Of a DNA stretch of 64,000 bases, positions 1 through 10,161 are shown piece by piece. A program made the position numbers and the translations under genes. The DNA lies in assembly GCA_009684525.1 (NCBI GenBank), contig WKKR01000004.1, positions 62,001 through 126,000 on the forward strand, given 5' to 3'. The stretch's first letter is position 1. Every line of letters begins with the position of its first letter. Source of the DNA: Geobacter sp. (GTDB lineage: Bacteria > Desulfobacterota > Desulfuromonadia > Geobacterales > DSM-12255). The notes under the pieces are model-generated. The model did no database searches. It was not told where the DNA came from and saw only the letters and a list, made by a program, of their open reading frames with translations.

Positions 1-1088
1 TGGACAAAGGGGAGCAGGCTGGCCAGGGGAACGTATTCCCCGAAAGGGACCAGATGCAGCTTGTCGCCGCGCCCCAGGACCTCGCCTGCAGGACCGATGA
101 GAAAGGCGCTGTTCAGGTAGTGGATCTTGCCCCCATCCCGATCAAAGGCCGGGCTCCCCACCACCAGCGAACTCCCGAGCTCACGGGCAAGGCCCGTGAC
201 CCGTGCGGCATACTGAGGCTCGGTCTGGAAAAAGAACGGCAGGGCACTCTCCGGCCAGACCATGAGCTGTGGCGATGCGGCAGCAGCCGACCGTGACAGC
301 CGCTCGTAGGTCTGCACCGTCTGTTCCTGGAAGGCAGGGTTCCATTTCACATCCTGGGGGATGTTCCCCTGCACCAGCGCCACCTTGACCACGGCGCCCT
401 GCTCCGGGATGTTGAGGCGATACGCCCCGTAGCCGAGAACCGCGACGACCACGCCCAGCACCAGCGCCGCGCCCCGGATGGCCGGCGCCAGCGGCTCGTT
501 CTTCACCAGGCTTCTGACAAGCCGGTAGAGCGCCACATTGGCCAGCGCAACCAGGAAGCTCACGCCGTAAATCCCGGTCATATCAGCAATCTGGATGAGC
601 GGCAGGGTCCGATACTGGGTGTAGGCAAGGCTCGCCCACGGGAACCCAGTCAGGGCAAAGGCACGCAGATATTCGAACCCCACCCAGGCCACGGGAAAGG
701 TGAAGAGCGGGCTCAGTCCTGCCGACTCCCCCCCCCTGACCAGGGCAATGACGATGGCCGGGTAGAGGGAGAGATAGGCAGCCATGACCAGGGTCAACAG
801 CAGGCTCACCACCCATGGCAGCTTGCCATAGGTGGTCATGACGATATTGAGCCAATAAAGGATACCGGTATAGGCAACCATGCCGGTAATCATGCCGCAG
901 CGGAACGCCTGTCGCCTGCTTGCCCCGCTGACCGCCCAGAAGAGCGGGATGAAGGCGCCCCAGGCAAGGAGAGCCAGGCCCGGCGTGGGGAAAGAGAGCG
1001 CAAGGAGAATTCCGGAAAGGGCTGCCAGGGAATAAGCGTGGCGTGACCGCTCGGCGACCGGCGCAATCTTCTGCTGCAGAGAGTCCAC
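1..1088 (-). CDS. lnt: Apolipoprotein N-acyltransferase, C-terminus cut by window edge
   Basis: Lnt transfers a third acyl chain to the N-terminal cysteine of lipoproteins in the inner membrane. Reading the minus strand from a GTG at 1088 gives about 362 codons with no stop before the edge. The first ~220 residues are hydrophobic membrane segments (LLALSFPTPGLALLAWG, then FPVAWVGFEYLRAF). A nitrilase-like domain follows, with catalytic Glu280 in WPESALPF and Lys343 in DKLHLVPFGEY; the catalytic Cys would lie beyond the edge. The GTG is the first start after an in-frame stop at 1095-1097 and sits 6 nt behind corC, so the gene is translationally close to the envelope operon. Family assignment is firm; the 3' end is not seen. 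Confidence 0.93.
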   Translation of the reverse strand, partial: MDSLQQKIAPVAERSRHAYSLAALSGILLALSFPTPGLALLAWGAFIPLFWAVSGASRRQAFRCGMITGMVAYTGILYWLNIVMTTYGKLPWVVSLLLTLVMAAYLSLYPAIVIALVRGGESAGLSPLFTFPVAWVGFEYLRAFALTGFPWASLAYTQYRTLPLIQIADMTGIYGVSFLVALANVALYRLVRSLVKNEPLAPAIRGAALVLGVVVAVLGYGAYRLNIPEQGAVVKVALVQGNIPQDVKWNPAFQEQTVQTYERLSRSAAAASPQLMVWPESALPFFFQTEPQYAARVTGLARELGSSLVVGSPAFDRDGGKIHYLNSAFLIGPAGEVLGRGDKLHLVPFGEYVPLASLLPFV

Positions 1089-1094
1089 GGTCCG

Positions 1095-1943
1095 CTAGGC
1101 CTCGCTACCGTTTTCCCTGAGTCGATCGACCCGGAGCCTGATGACGCGACGCTCGTCGGCGGCCAGGACGGTGATCAGCAGACGATCCGCTGTTACCACC
1201 TCTCCGATGACCGGGATACTGCCGGTCAGGTGAGCCACATAGCCCCCCACCGTATCGAATTTCTCCCGCTCGACCGTTATGCCGAAGTGCTCTTCCAGGT
1301 CTTCGATGGGGAGACGTCCGTCGACGATGACCGAACCGCCGGGCTCTTCAACGAGTCGCTCCTCCTCGGCATCGTACTCGTCCTGGATATCGCCAACGAT
1401 CTGCTCCAGGAGATCCTCGATGGTTACCAGCCCCGAGGTGCCGCCATATTCATCGATGACGATGGCCAGGTGCACCTTCTTCTTGCGGAATTCCTGCAGC
1501 AGCTCCTCCAGGTTCTTGGTTTCGGGGATGAAGAAGGGCGGCCGCATGATGGTCTTGAGCGATATGGACTCCTCGTCCATCCCCCAGTACTTCAGCAGGT
1601 CCTTGGCGTAAAGGATGCCGACGATGTTGTCCATGGTCCCTTCAAAGACCGGTATCCGCGAGTGACCGCAGGCAATGATGGTATCGAGGGCCTCGCGAAC
1701 CGGCGAATCGAGGCCTATACACCCCATGTCGGTGCGGGGGACCATGATCTCACGCACCACGGTGTCGCCCAAGGCAAAGATGGAGCGGATCATCGCATTC
1801 TCTTCTTCGTTGATGATCCCTTCTTCTTCGCCGGCATCCATCAATTCATGGATCTCTTCCTCGGTCACCTTGCGCCGACCGGAGAGAAACCGGTTCAGTT
1901 GATCCCACATGCCGGATTTCCGTTTACTACCACCCTCGTCCAA
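1095..1943 (-). CDS. corC: CorC/YbeX-type CBS-domain protein
   Basis: This 282-residue soluble protein has two CBS domains (about residues 60-185, including REIMVPRTDM and DEYGGTSGLVTIEDLLEQIVG) and a C-terminal CorC/HlyC transporter-associated domain. It lacks the N-terminal DUF21 membrane domain of HlyC-type exporters, so it is the YbeX/CorC form linked to Mg/Co efflux and ribosome biogenesis. The start is TTG with GGAGG about 10 nt upstream; an ATG 11 codons further in is the alternative. It lies between the kinase/PAP2 gene and lnt, the usual ybeY-ybeX-lnt order. The transport role is inferred from the family. Confidence 0.92.
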   Translation of the reverse strand: MDEGGSKRKSGMWDQLNRFLSGRRKVTEEEIHELMDAGEEEGIINEEENAMIRSIFALGDTVVREIMVPRTDMGCIGLDSPVREALDTIIACGHSRIPVFEGTMDNIVGILYAKDLLKYWGMDEESISLKTIMRPPFFIPETKNLEELLQEFRKKKVHLAIVIDEYGGTSGLVTIEDLLEQIVGDIQDEYDAEEERLVEEPGGSVIVDGRLPIEDLEEHFGITVEREKFDTVGGYVAHLTGSIPVIGEVVTADRLLITVLAADERRVIRLRVDRLRENGSEA

Positions 1944-2004
1944 TGAACGACAACCTCCGATCAGGTACTACTCTCCGGCCACTGCCGGGCTTTTTCGCCA
2001 ATGA

Positions 2005-2712
2005 CTAATGATAATAGCGGAACAGCAGCAGGATGAACAGCGTCACGCCCACTCCGGTCAACGCACCGAGCACGACTTCCCGCGTGGAGTGGATGTGCAG
2101 CAGCAGGCGGGAATGGGATACCATCACCGCCAGGGCAATGGTCAGAAGCGATATGAGCGGGTCCTGTGTGGAGAGGGTCACGACCGTCGCGATGGAAAAG
2201 CCGACTGCGGCATGGCCGCTGGGAAGCCCCCCCTCCAGCGGGGAACCCTTGCCGCCAATCGATTTCAGGATCACCACGACGATCACCACTGCCAGCAGGG
2301 AGACCAGCGTCCCCATCTCGGAAGGGTTACCTACCACGCCGAGAGCCTCCTTGTAAATGGGAAAAATGTATTTCGAAAGGACCAGGTAGCCCATGACCGC
2401 CGCGCCGATGGCTGCCACCAGCACGGCACCCGCGGCCACATCCTTGGCGATCTTGGCCATGGGGTGGTAGTCGGGGGTGATCATGTCCACCACAACCTCC
2501 ACTGCCGTGTTCATCAGTTCGGCAAACAGCACGAACGAGACGGAAATGGAGAGCAGGATGAATTCGACCTCGGTGATCCCGAGGACCAGGGCCAGCGGCA
2601 ACAGGAACAGCGCTGCCAGAAAATGTCGACGCATGTGCTTCTGCGTCCGCGCGGTATGGAGGATCCCCTCGATGGCGCAGTTAACCGAGTCGATGAATCG
2701 CGTTGGTTTCAA
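2005..2712 (-). CDS. Diacylglycerol kinase fused to PAP2 phosphatase domain
   Basis: The 235-residue membrane protein has a DgkA-type prokaryotic diacylglycerol kinase domain in its first half, with signature ELMNTAVEVVVDMI, and a PAP2 phosphatase-like domain in the second half, with GGLPSGHAAVGFS and SHSRLLLHIHSTREV. It likely recycles lipid or undecaprenyl carriers by phosphorylation and dephosphorylation at the inner membrane. No ATG precedes the conserved start; I chose TTG at 2712, with AGGG 6 nt upstream, beginning 7 nt after the ybeY stop. The reading frame stays open further upstream but that extension is an antisense-like shadow of ybeY. Family calls are firm; the net reaction of the fusion is inferred. 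Confidence 0.88.
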   Translation of the reverse strand: MKPTRFIDSVNCAIEGILHTARTQKHMRRHFLAALFLLPLALVLGITEVEFILLSISVSFVLFAELMNTAVEVVVDMITPDYHPMAKIAKDVAAGAVLVAAIGAAVMGYLVLSKYIFPIYKEALGVVGNPSEMGTLVSLLAVVIVVVILKSIGGKGSPLEGGLPSGHAAVGFSIATVVTLSTQDPLISLLTIALAVMVSHSRLLLHIHSTREVVLGALTGVGVTLFILLLFRYYH

Positions 2713-2719
2713 AGTTTCC

Positions 2720-3172
2720 CTACACCAGCCCCTCAGATTGCAGCATGGCAAAGAGCTCCTGTTCCTTTGCCTCCATCCTTGCTGCCTCCTCTTCGCCGCT
2801 CCGTTCGTGGTCGTAACCGGCCAGATGCAGGATGCCGTGCAGGAGAAGAAATGCGAGCCTGGCATCCAGTGAAACCCCTTCATCTTCTGCTTCCCGGGCC
2901 GCCGTGTCGACGGAGATCACCACATCGCCGAGCGCAGCAGGATTGATATCGCCGAACTCCCCCTCCAGCAGCGAAAAGGAAATGACGTTGGTCGGCCGGT
3001 CCTTCTGCAGGTACTCCCGGTTGATCCGCCTGATGGCCAGGTCCCCGACGAACAGGAGCGACAGATCGCTATCTGCCAATCCCAAGGCGCTTAATATCCT
3101 CTCCGCCGCTTTTCTTAGGCTGCGTGTCGCCAGCCGGTGCCGCCGCTGGCGGTTCGTCATCGCTATGCTCAA
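2720..3172 (-). CDS. ybeY: Endoribonuclease YbeY (16S rRNA maturation)
   Basis: YbeY is a single-strand endoribonuclease for 16S rRNA 3'-end maturation and ribosome quality control. The 150-residue product has the zinc motif HGILHLAGYDHE and the conserved RPTNVISFSL segment. Its 5' end overlaps the 3' end of pgpH by 104 nt. The overlapping part encodes TNRQRRHRL, which is the normal YbeY N-terminus, so the long overlap looks real rather than a wrong start. It is transcribed with pgpH and the downstream kinase, corC and lnt, a widespread neighbourhood. Confidence 0.95.
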   Translation of the reverse strand: MSIAMTNRQRRHRLATRSLRKAAERILSALGLADSDLSLLFVGDLAIRRINREYLQKDRPTNVISFSLLEGEFGDINPAALGDVVISVDTAAREAEDEGVSLDARLAFLLLHGILHLAGYDHERSGEEEAARMEAKEQELFAMLQSEGLV

Positions 3173-5471
3173 GGGGTTTCCTCCCGCTGTTGATCTTTTC
3201 CTTGAAGGCCGGTTCCGGATAGTCGATCCGGTGGTGGTAGATACCGTTCAGGACCCGGTTGAAGCTCTTGGCTATCTCGTGCAGGTTTTTCAGGGTCAGT
3301 TCGCATTCGTCCAACTGGCCGTCAATAAAGATGTTGTTGATGATCTTCTGTACCAGCCCCTGGATCCTGGCCGAGGTCGGATCGGCAAGGGTCCTGCTGG
3401 CAGCCTCCACGGCATCGGCGAGCAGGACCAGTCCCGCCTCCCTGGTCTGCGGCTTTGGTCCGGGGTAGCGGAAATCCTGCTCATTGACCCCCTGGGGATC
3501 GGCGGCCTGCGTCTTGGCCTTCTGGTAGAAGAAGGATATCAGGCCGGTACCGTGGGACTGGCGGATGATGTCGATGATCGGCTGACCCAGCCGGTGTTCC
3601 CGGGCCAGTTCCACCCCCTCCTTCACATGGGCGATCAGGATCAGGGCGCTCATGTTGGGGGAGAGCTTGTCATGCTTGTTTTCTCCCCCCCCGACGTTTT
3701 CGATGAAATAGAGCGGCTTGGAGAGCTTGCCCACATCATGGTAGTAGGCAGCCACCCGCGCCAGCAGGGGGTTGGCATGAATCGCCTCGGCAGCCGACTC
3801 CACCAGGTTGCCGACCAGGACGCTGTGATGGTAGGTTCCCGGCGCCCGGACCATCAGCTCGTGCAGAAGCGGCGCATTCAGGTTGGAATGCTCCAGGAGC
3901 TTCATGTCGGTGGTGTACTGGAAGATATTTTCCACCGGTGGGATGAGACCGGTCACCAGGGTGGCGTTCACCAGGCCGCCGATCATGGCAAAGGAAAGGC
4001 AGTAGAGGGTCTGCATGGTAAAGAGCCCGTCGCCGAACAATTGAAACGACAATGCCAGGACCACGTTCACCACGCTCACCTTGAGTCCCGCATTGTAGAT
4101 GACGCCGCGATCCTTGCACTGGCGGACGCCATGCGCGCCGACCACCCCCCCCATCAGGGCGTAGATCACCACTTGCAGGCTGCCGTCAAACATGATGCCG
4201 GCCAGCGGGGCGCATACCGAGCAATAGACCAGGGCCACCTCGGAGTTGAGGATGATCCGGACCAGCATGGGTGCAACGGCAAAGGGGAAGAGATAATAGA
4301 AGCTCGCCGCATTGATGGAGGGCAAGAGCCCTCCCATGGCGGTGGAAACCATCAGGCCGATCCTGAGCAGGATGAAGTGGAAGATGGTTACCAGCACCAG
4401 AAGGACCAGGTCCTTGTGGCCGGGAGAGAACTTGCGGATATTCTTGCGGGCAAATCGGTACGGGAAATAGAAGAGGATCAGAACCAGGCAGAAAACGCCC
4501 AGGCCGCTGGCAAGCCTGACGATGCCCCCATGGGCGGCATAGATCTGTTCCAGGCGGCGGACATGCTCCTCGGTGAGCCGCTCGCCCGAGCGGACGATCA
4601 TTTCCCCCCGCTTGAGCTGATACAGGACCGGACTCACCTCCATGCGGGCAGCATGGCGCCGGTCGTCGGTCACCTCGCGGTTGAAGGTCAGGTTGGGCTG
4701 GAGCGCCTTGGCCAGGGTCCCCTTGAAGATCTCCAGGTCATGGCTGTCGGCACCGGCCGACAACCGCATCCTCACGACGAGCTTGCGGGCCTCTGCCAGG
4801 TCCATGGCCTTGTAGGAGCGGTCGAGCGTACCGAGCGCCTCGCAGGTCCGGCAATCCTGCATGACCACGCCATGGGCGAGATCGGTGGAAAACATCCGGT
4901 GATCCGCCACGATCTTGTTGCTGAAGATGATGCCGATCACCCGGTTGATCTCGGCGAGCAGCGCCCGGTCCGACCGCACCCTCAGGAATGCGGCATATTC
5001 CTGATCCGTCAGCTTCAGTCCGAGGAGCTCGTCCAGGGAGCGGCGCAGGCCGGCCTTTTCCTCCTGACGGTCTCCGCCACGGGCTGCGGAAACGAGCGCC
5101 AGGGCCTTCTCGAAACGGCGCGTGACCTCCTGGGCCGCGGTAGCGTTGAACTCGTACACATAGGGGACCGCGCCCTCGGCCTCGGCCCGTTTCTTCTCGG
5201 TGAGCTGCTTGTCTTCGAGCAGGTAGTCCTGGGTGGCGCGGATGTCGGATGTGGCGATGTCCCCGGCAGTGTAGCGCTGGCCGCCGAAACGCTGGCCGGG
5301 GATCAGGATGAGGGTGAGGAGCAGCGCAGTAGAGACGAGAAGGATGAAACGATTGCGCCTCTCATGGCGCGGGCTGGAAAAACGCTCCAGCATGGAATTC
5401 AGCAATCGCTCCCCGATCAGTGCGAAGGAGTTCCTGGTGACGTTCGAATGTTCACTGCCGTCCAGGGGCAT
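3069..5471 (-). CDS. pgpH: PgpH-type 7TM-HD phosphodiesterase
   Basis: PgpH proteins are membrane phosphodiesterases that hydrolyse cyclic di-AMP. The product (800 residues from ATG 5471) has an N-terminal transmembrane helix (FILLVSTALLLTLILIP), a large extracytoplasmic 7TMR-HDED domain, seven clustered membrane helices around residues 330-520, and a cytoplasmic HD domain with YHHSVLVGNLVE and YYHDVGKLSKP. ATG 5471 is preceded by AGGA at 5 nt; a TTG 10 codons upstream (5501) is an alternative. It is the first gene of the operon behind the promoter at 5528-5556. The C-terminal tail (PPAAAPAGDTQPKKSGG) is low complexity and overlaps ybeY. Confidence 0.93.
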   Translation of the reverse strand: MPLDGSEHSNVTRNSFALIGERLLNSMLERFSSPRHERRNRFILLVSTALLLTLILIPGQRFGGQRYTAGDIATSDIRATQDYLLEDKQLTEKKRAEAEGAVPYVYEFNATAAQEVTRRFEKALALVSAARGGDRQEEKAGLRRSLDELLGLKLTDQEYAAFLRVRSDRALLAEINRVIGIIFSNKIVADHRMFSTDLAHGVVMQDCRTCEALGTLDRSYKAMDLAEARKLVVRMRLSAGADSHDLEIFKGTLAKALQPNLTFNREVTDDRRHAARMEVSPVLYQLKRGEMIVRSGERLTEEHVRRLEQIYAAHGGIVRLASGLGVFCLVLILFYFPYRFARKNIRKFSPGHKDLVLLVLVTIFHFILLRIGLMVSTAMGGLLPSINAASFYYLFPFAVAPMLVRIILNSEVALVYCSVCAPLAGIMFDGSLQVVIYALMGGVVGAHGVRQCKDRGVIYNAGLKVSVVNVVLALSFQLFGDGLFTMQTLYCLSFAMIGGLVNATLVTGLIPPVENIFQYTTDMKLLEHSNLNAPLLHELMVRAPGTYHHSVLVGNLVESAAEAIHANPLLARVAAYYHDVGKLSKPLYFIENVGGGENKHDKLSPNMSALILIAHVKEGVELAREHRLGQPIIDIIRQSHGTGLISFFYQKAKTQAADPQGVNEQDFRYPGPKPQTREAGLVLLADAVEAASRTLADPTSARIQGLVQKIINNIFIDGQLDECELTLKNLHEIAKSFNRVLNGIYHHRIDYPEPAFKEKINSGRKPLEHSDDEPPAAAPAGDTQPKKSGGEDIKRLGIGR

Positions 5472-5527
5472 GGAGGTCCTGATTCCTAGAATATGACGCA
5501 ATGCAGACTGCTGAGATATAAGAAAGC

Positions 5528-5556
5528 ACTATAGCCTTTCGCAAGACCCGTGTCAA
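5528..5556 (-). promoter_or_regulatory. Sigma-70 promoter of the pgpH operon
   Basis: On the minus strand TTGACA (5556-5551), a 17-nt spacer, and TATAGT (5533-5528). This is close to consensus and about 50 nt upstream of the chosen pgpH start. Confidence 0.78.
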
Positions 5557-5672
5557 CTTGCTCAATGCCCTGCCACGGCACCTGAAACAGGGCGCATTTC
5601 CAGCAGGATAGACCAGCCGCACATCTAATTAATCTTTCCTTTTCCCTGATCTGTGATATATAGACAACTATC

Positions 5673-5691
5673 AGCGGGCTACCTGCCCGCT
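5673..5691 (+). promoter_or_regulatory. Hairpin in the enolase leader
   Basis: AGCGGGC (5673-5679) and GCCCGCT (5685-5691) form a perfect 7-bp stem with a 5-nt loop, followed by TCTTTCATTTT. It lies 28 nt before the eno start and could attenuate transcription or stabilise the message; which of these is unknown. Confidence 0.45.
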
Positions 5692-5706
5692 CTTTCATTT
5701 TCCTGA

Positions 5707-7008
<1,302 letters not shown>

Positions 7009-7063
7009 CACCGCTTCGCGGGCAGTGCGCCATGACTGCCCTTGGTGAATCTGCAACAGATCG

Positions 7064-7089
7064 CGGGGATGTCCGGACGGACATCCCCG
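7064..7089 (+). terminator. Terminator-like hairpin after eno
   Basis: CGGGGATGTCC and GGACATCCCCG form a perfect 11-bp stem with loop GGAC, 56 nt after the eno stop. The tract after it (TTCTCATT) is only moderately T-rich. Confidence 0.6.
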
Positions 7090-7481
7090 TTCTCATTCCC
7101 GCACAACTCGACAGCATCCCCTGGTCACTCCCGGTGGTTGCCGCACCCCATCTCAGCCAAATAACGATTACGTCCTGCCCATGAAGCAGCTCAAATGTTT
7201 CAAGTAGTTGATTTTTAGATATTTTACAGTTTCACTTCGCAACCAAAAACAGTGACCGGCGAATTCACCGTGCCCTTCCCCTGCATTTTGCGTAGCCCCT
7301 CTCCATCCGGTTCTGAAAATTTCCTCACAATCCTGCCATGCAACGCAATTTCAGCCAGTTACATTCCGCTCATTTTAATGAATTATAATATTGCCGCGCC
7401 GGTTCTTGGGCACTATTTTGCAATTCCTGAATATATGAAAAACAGCATTACTGCAGCACGGCCCACAGAGGAGACAGGCAT
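7090..7481. other. AT-rich intergenic stretch
   Basis: About 390 bases with no convincing gene. A 77-codon open frame at 7252-7485 has no recognisable domain, no good ribosome site and runs into the start of the next gene. The stretch includes several AT-rich tracts that could hold the promoter of the 7482 gene, but no clear -35/-10 pair stands out. Confidence 0.5.
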
Positions 7482-7865
7482 ATGACGATGTTATTCTCGC
7501 TGATGTTGACACTGACCGTGGCAATGACCACGATAATGGTCCTCAGGATATGCGGGACCTGGCTGCAGGTAAACGAATCCGCCGAGGATGGCGACCTGGA
7601 GCGGCTCCAGGCATTGCAGGGGCAGGAAAACGGCTGGGTAATCCGCCACCTGGTCTGTGCAATCCTCGCCTTCTCCCTGGTGGCGGCCGCCAAATATTTC
7701 CCCTCCCTGGGAGCCCCGGAGAACCTGGTGAGCGTAACCGCGATCTACAGCCTGGTTTCGTTCATCTTTGCCTTCGCAGAGTCGGTGCTGGCACAACGGA
7801 TCGCCGTCATCACCCTGTCGCGGATGCAGCCGTTGCAGGAGCGTCAGGAGGAAGAACTGTCGTAG
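7482..7865 (+). CDS. Small membrane protein of unknown function
   Basis: I do not recognise the family. The 127-residue product has three likely membrane segments: residues 3-23 (LFSLMLTLTVAMTTIMVL), about 53-70 (HLVCAILAFSLVAAA) and about 82-100 (VSVTAIYSLVSFIFAFA). An acidic cytoplasmic-type loop (NESAEDGDLERLQALQ) lies between the first two, and the C-terminus is charged. GGAGA lies 9 nt before the ATG. It stands alone, between AT-rich DNA and a palindromic repeat followed by a terminator. Codon use resembles the neighbouring core genes, so it is probably a real lineage-specific gene. Confidence 0.75.
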   Translation: MTMLFSLMLTLTVAMTTIMVLRICGTWLQVNESAEDGDLERLQALQGQENGWVIRHLVCAILAFSLVAAAKYFPSLGAPENLVSVTAIYSLVSFIFAFAESVLAQRIAVITLSRMQPLQERQEEELS

Positions 7866-7867
7866 TC

Positions 7868-8025
7868 CAGGTTGTTGAAAACGAAGTTTCAGCGCAGCTA
7901 AAAACGGCCATCTCGCCGCCGTCCTCGAAAGCCACTTTGTGCGGCGTAGCGCTGCTACGCCTCCGCAGGGCTTTCTGCGGGTGCGACGATCTGACCGTTT
8001 TTGAACAACCTGAGTTTTTTCAACT
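7868..8025. repeat. Dispersed palindromic repeat, copy 1
   Basis: This ~150-bp element begins CAGGTTGTTGAAAAC and ends near CTGACCGTTTTTGAACAACCTG, with a central hairpin GGCGTAGC/GCTACGCC. The reverse complement of 53833-53973 matches it over most of its length, apart from an extra ~25 bp near the left end here. It is non-coding and sits directly behind the stop of the 7482 gene. Confidence 0.8.
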
Positions 8026-8035
8026 TAGAAGCACG

Positions 8036-8064
8036 AAGGGGGTTTGCGCATGCAACCCCCTTTT
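8036..8064 (+). terminator. Rho-independent terminator before pncB
   Basis: AAGGGGGTT (8036-8044) and AACCCCCTT (8054-8062) form a 9-bp stem, followed by a T-rich tract (TTCTCTT). A -10-like TATACT follows at 8074-8079 and may serve pncB, though no convincing -35 is seen. Confidence 0.65.
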
Positions 8065-8117
8065 CTCTTGTGCTATACTGTCCCGTATCAATCCCGCTGA
8101 ACGGAGACAGGTGGATC

Positions 8118-9551
8118 ATGCGCTATTCTCCCCTCCTTACCGATCTGTACGAACTGACCATGCTGGCAGGATACCTGGAAGAAGGGATGCACGAGACCCC
8201 CGCGGTCTTCGACCTTTTCTTCCGCCACAACCCCTTCAAAGGCGGCTACGCGGTCTTTGCCGGTCTGGAAACGGCGCTCGACTACCTGGAGAACCTTGCC
8301 TTTACCGAGGATGAGCTGGCCTACCTGGGGGGGCTCGGCATCTTCAAACCCCGCTTCCTGGAGTTTCTCCGTTCGTTCCGTTTCCGCGGCACCGTCACTG
8401 CCCTGCGGGAAGGGACGGTGGTCTTCGGGCGGGAACCGCTCCTGACCGTGGAGGGGACCCTGGCCGAGGCCCAGTTCGTAGAAACCGCGCTCCTCAACAT
8501 CATCAACTTCCAGACCCTGATCGCCACCAAGGCGGCCCGCATCTGCCACATGGCCGGAGACGCCTCGGTCATCGAGTTCGGCCTGCGTCGCGCCCACGGC
8601 CCCGATGGCGGGCTGTCGGTGGCCAGGGCCGCCTATATCGGCGGTGTGCGCAGCACCAGCAACGTGGAGGCCGGGCACCGGTTCGGCATCCCAGTGAAGG
8701 GAACCCACGCCCACAGCTGGATCATGGCCTTTCCTGACGAGTTGACCGCGTTTCGCGCCTATGCCGACGTCTTCCCCGACGGCTGCATCCTCCTGGTGGA
8801 TACCTACGACACCCTGGCAAGCGGCATCCCCAACGCCATCACTGTGGCCAGGGAGCTCCGGGCGAAGGGGCATGAACTGCGCGGCGTGCGGATCGACTCC
8901 GGCGACCTGGCCTGGCTCTCCCGCGAGTCGCGCAGGATGTTCGACGAGGCGGGCTTCCCGGCAGTGAAGATCGTCGCCTCCAACGAGATCGACGAGTACG
9001 TCATAGAGTCGATCCTCTCCGAAGGGGGAAAGGTGGACATCTACGGCGTCGGCACCCGGCTCGCCACCGGCATGGGGGACGGCGGCGGTGCCCTGGGTGG
9101 AGTCTACAAGCTGGTCAGGATCGGCGATACCCCCAAGCTCAAGGTGACCAGCGATCTCGCCAAAGCGACCCTCCCCGACAAGAAGCGGCTGCTGCGCGCC
9201 GTGGCGCCAGACGACAGCTTCCTCATGGACATCATGACCCTGGCCGGCGAGGAGCTGCAGGCCGGGGATACGGTCATCAACCCCGCCAACCCCCTGGAAC
9301 AGAAGCCGGTGCCGGTCAATGCGCGACTGGATGAGTTGCGCTGCGAGGTGATGTGCCAGGGCAGGCGGCTCATCCCTCCCGAATCGCTGGAGGAGATGGC
9401 AAACCGCTGCGCGAACCAGCTCACACGGCTTCCTCAGGGATGCCTGCGCCACATCAATCCGCATATCTACAAGGTATCCGTGAGCACGAAGCTCAATGAG
9501 CTGCGCAGCCGCCTGGTCCAGGAGGCTGCGCAGGGGTATGGAAAGCCGTAA
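8118..9551 (+). CDS. pncB: Nicotinate phosphoribosyltransferase
   Basis: PncB makes nicotinate mononucleotide from nicotinate and PRPP, the entry step of Preiss-Handler NAD salvage. The 477-residue product has the family landmarks LLTDLYELTM, the substrate loop around EFGLRRAHGPDGG, GTHAHSW, and GVRIDSGDLAWLSRESR with IVASNEIDEY. ATG 8118 was chosen because similarity to the family starts at MRYSPLLTDLYELTM and GGAG precedes it; the open frame upstream runs into the repeat and terminator. It lies 18 nt before a nicotinamidase gene, so the two form a salvage operon. Confidence 0.95.
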   Translation: MRYSPLLTDLYELTMLAGYLEEGMHETPAVFDLFFRHNPFKGGYAVFAGLETALDYLENLAFTEDELAYLGGLGIFKPRFLEFLRSFRFRGTVTALREGTVVFGREPLLTVEGTLAEAQFVETALLNIINFQTLIATKAARICHMAGDASVIEFGLRRAHGPDGGLSVARAAYIGGVRSTSNVEAGHRFGIPVKGTHAHSWIMAFPDELTAFRAYADVFPDGCILLVDTYDTLASGIPNAITVARELRAKGHELRGVRIDSGDLAWLSRESRRMFDEAGFPAVKIVASNEIDEYVIESILSEGGKVDIYGVGTRLATGMGDGGGALGGVYKLVRIGDTPKLKVTSDLAKATLPDKKRLLRAVAPDDSFLMDIMTLAGEELQAGDTVINPANPLEQKPVPVNARLDELRCEVMCQGRRLIPPESLEEMANRCANQLTRLPQGCLRHINPHIYKVSVSTKLNELRSRLVQEAAQGYGKP

Positions 9552-9569
9552 CCGGCGAGGAAGGGACCG

Positions 9570-10151
9570 ATGTCCGATTGCTCCGCACTTGTCATAGTCG
9601 ACGTTCAGAACGACTTCTGCCCCGGCGGCGCCCTGGGGGTCAAAGAGGGGGACAGGGTGATCCCGCTCCTGAACCGGGCCGCAGTGATCTTTGCCGCACG
9701 GGGCCTGCCGGTCGTCGCCTCCCGCGACTGGCATCCGGCGCAGACCAGCCACTTCAGCCAGTATGGCGGCATCTGGCCGATGCACTGCGTCCAGGGGACC
9801 GCCGGCGCGGCGTTCCACCCGGAACTCCGACTCCCCGAGGCGGCAATCGTCGTCTCCAAGGGAATGGACCCCGCCAGCGACGACTATTCGGCGCTCCACG
9901 CACGGGATGACCGCAACAGGCCGCTCCCCGCTGTACTCCGCGAGCTTGGCGTCACCCACCTCTGGATCGGCGGCCTCGCCACCGACTACTGCGTCAAGGA
10001 AAGCGTGCTGGAGGCGATTTGCCAGGGATTCGAGGTCACGGTCCTGGTAGATGCCTGCCGCGGTGTCGACCTCAGCCCCGGCGACTCGGCACGCGCCCTG
10101 GACGAGATGCAGGCAGCAGGCGCCAAACTCGCCACCATCGCCGATCTCTGA
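9570..10151 (+). CDS. pncA: Nicotinamidase (isochorismatase fold)
   Basis: The enzyme deamidates nicotinamide to nicotinate, which the adjacent PncB then uses. The 193-residue protein has the catalytic triad Asp11 (VIVDVQNDFCPGG), Lys97 (VVSKGMDP) and Cys141 (GLATDYCVKES), and the metal ligands Asp53, His55 and His61 in SRDWHPAQTSHF, all as expected for PncA. GAGGAAGGGA lies before the ATG. Together with pncB this completes recycling of nicotinamide released from NAD. Substrate is inferred from motifs and context; a different isochorismatase-family amidase is unlikely. Confidence 0.94.
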   Translation: MSDCSALVIVDVQNDFCPGGALGVKEGDRVIPLLNRAAVIFAARGLPVVASRDWHPAQTSHFSQYGGIWPMHCVQGTAGAAFHPELRLPEAAIVVSKGMDPASDDYSALHARDDRNRPLPAVLRELGVTHLWIGGLATDYCVKESVLEAICQGFEVTVLVDACRGVDLSPGDSARALDEMQAAGAKLATIADL

Positions 10152-10161
10152 TAATAACCCT

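Noticed and set aside
2832-5489. An 885-codon plus-strand open frame opposite pgpH and ybeY
   Set aside because: His/Gln/Asp-rich shadow of GC-rich coding DNA; no recognisable domain. The minus strand encodes clear PgpH and YbeY.
7252-7485. A 77-codon open frame in the AT-rich spacer
   Set aside because: No ribosome site, no motif, overlaps the start of the 7482 gene.
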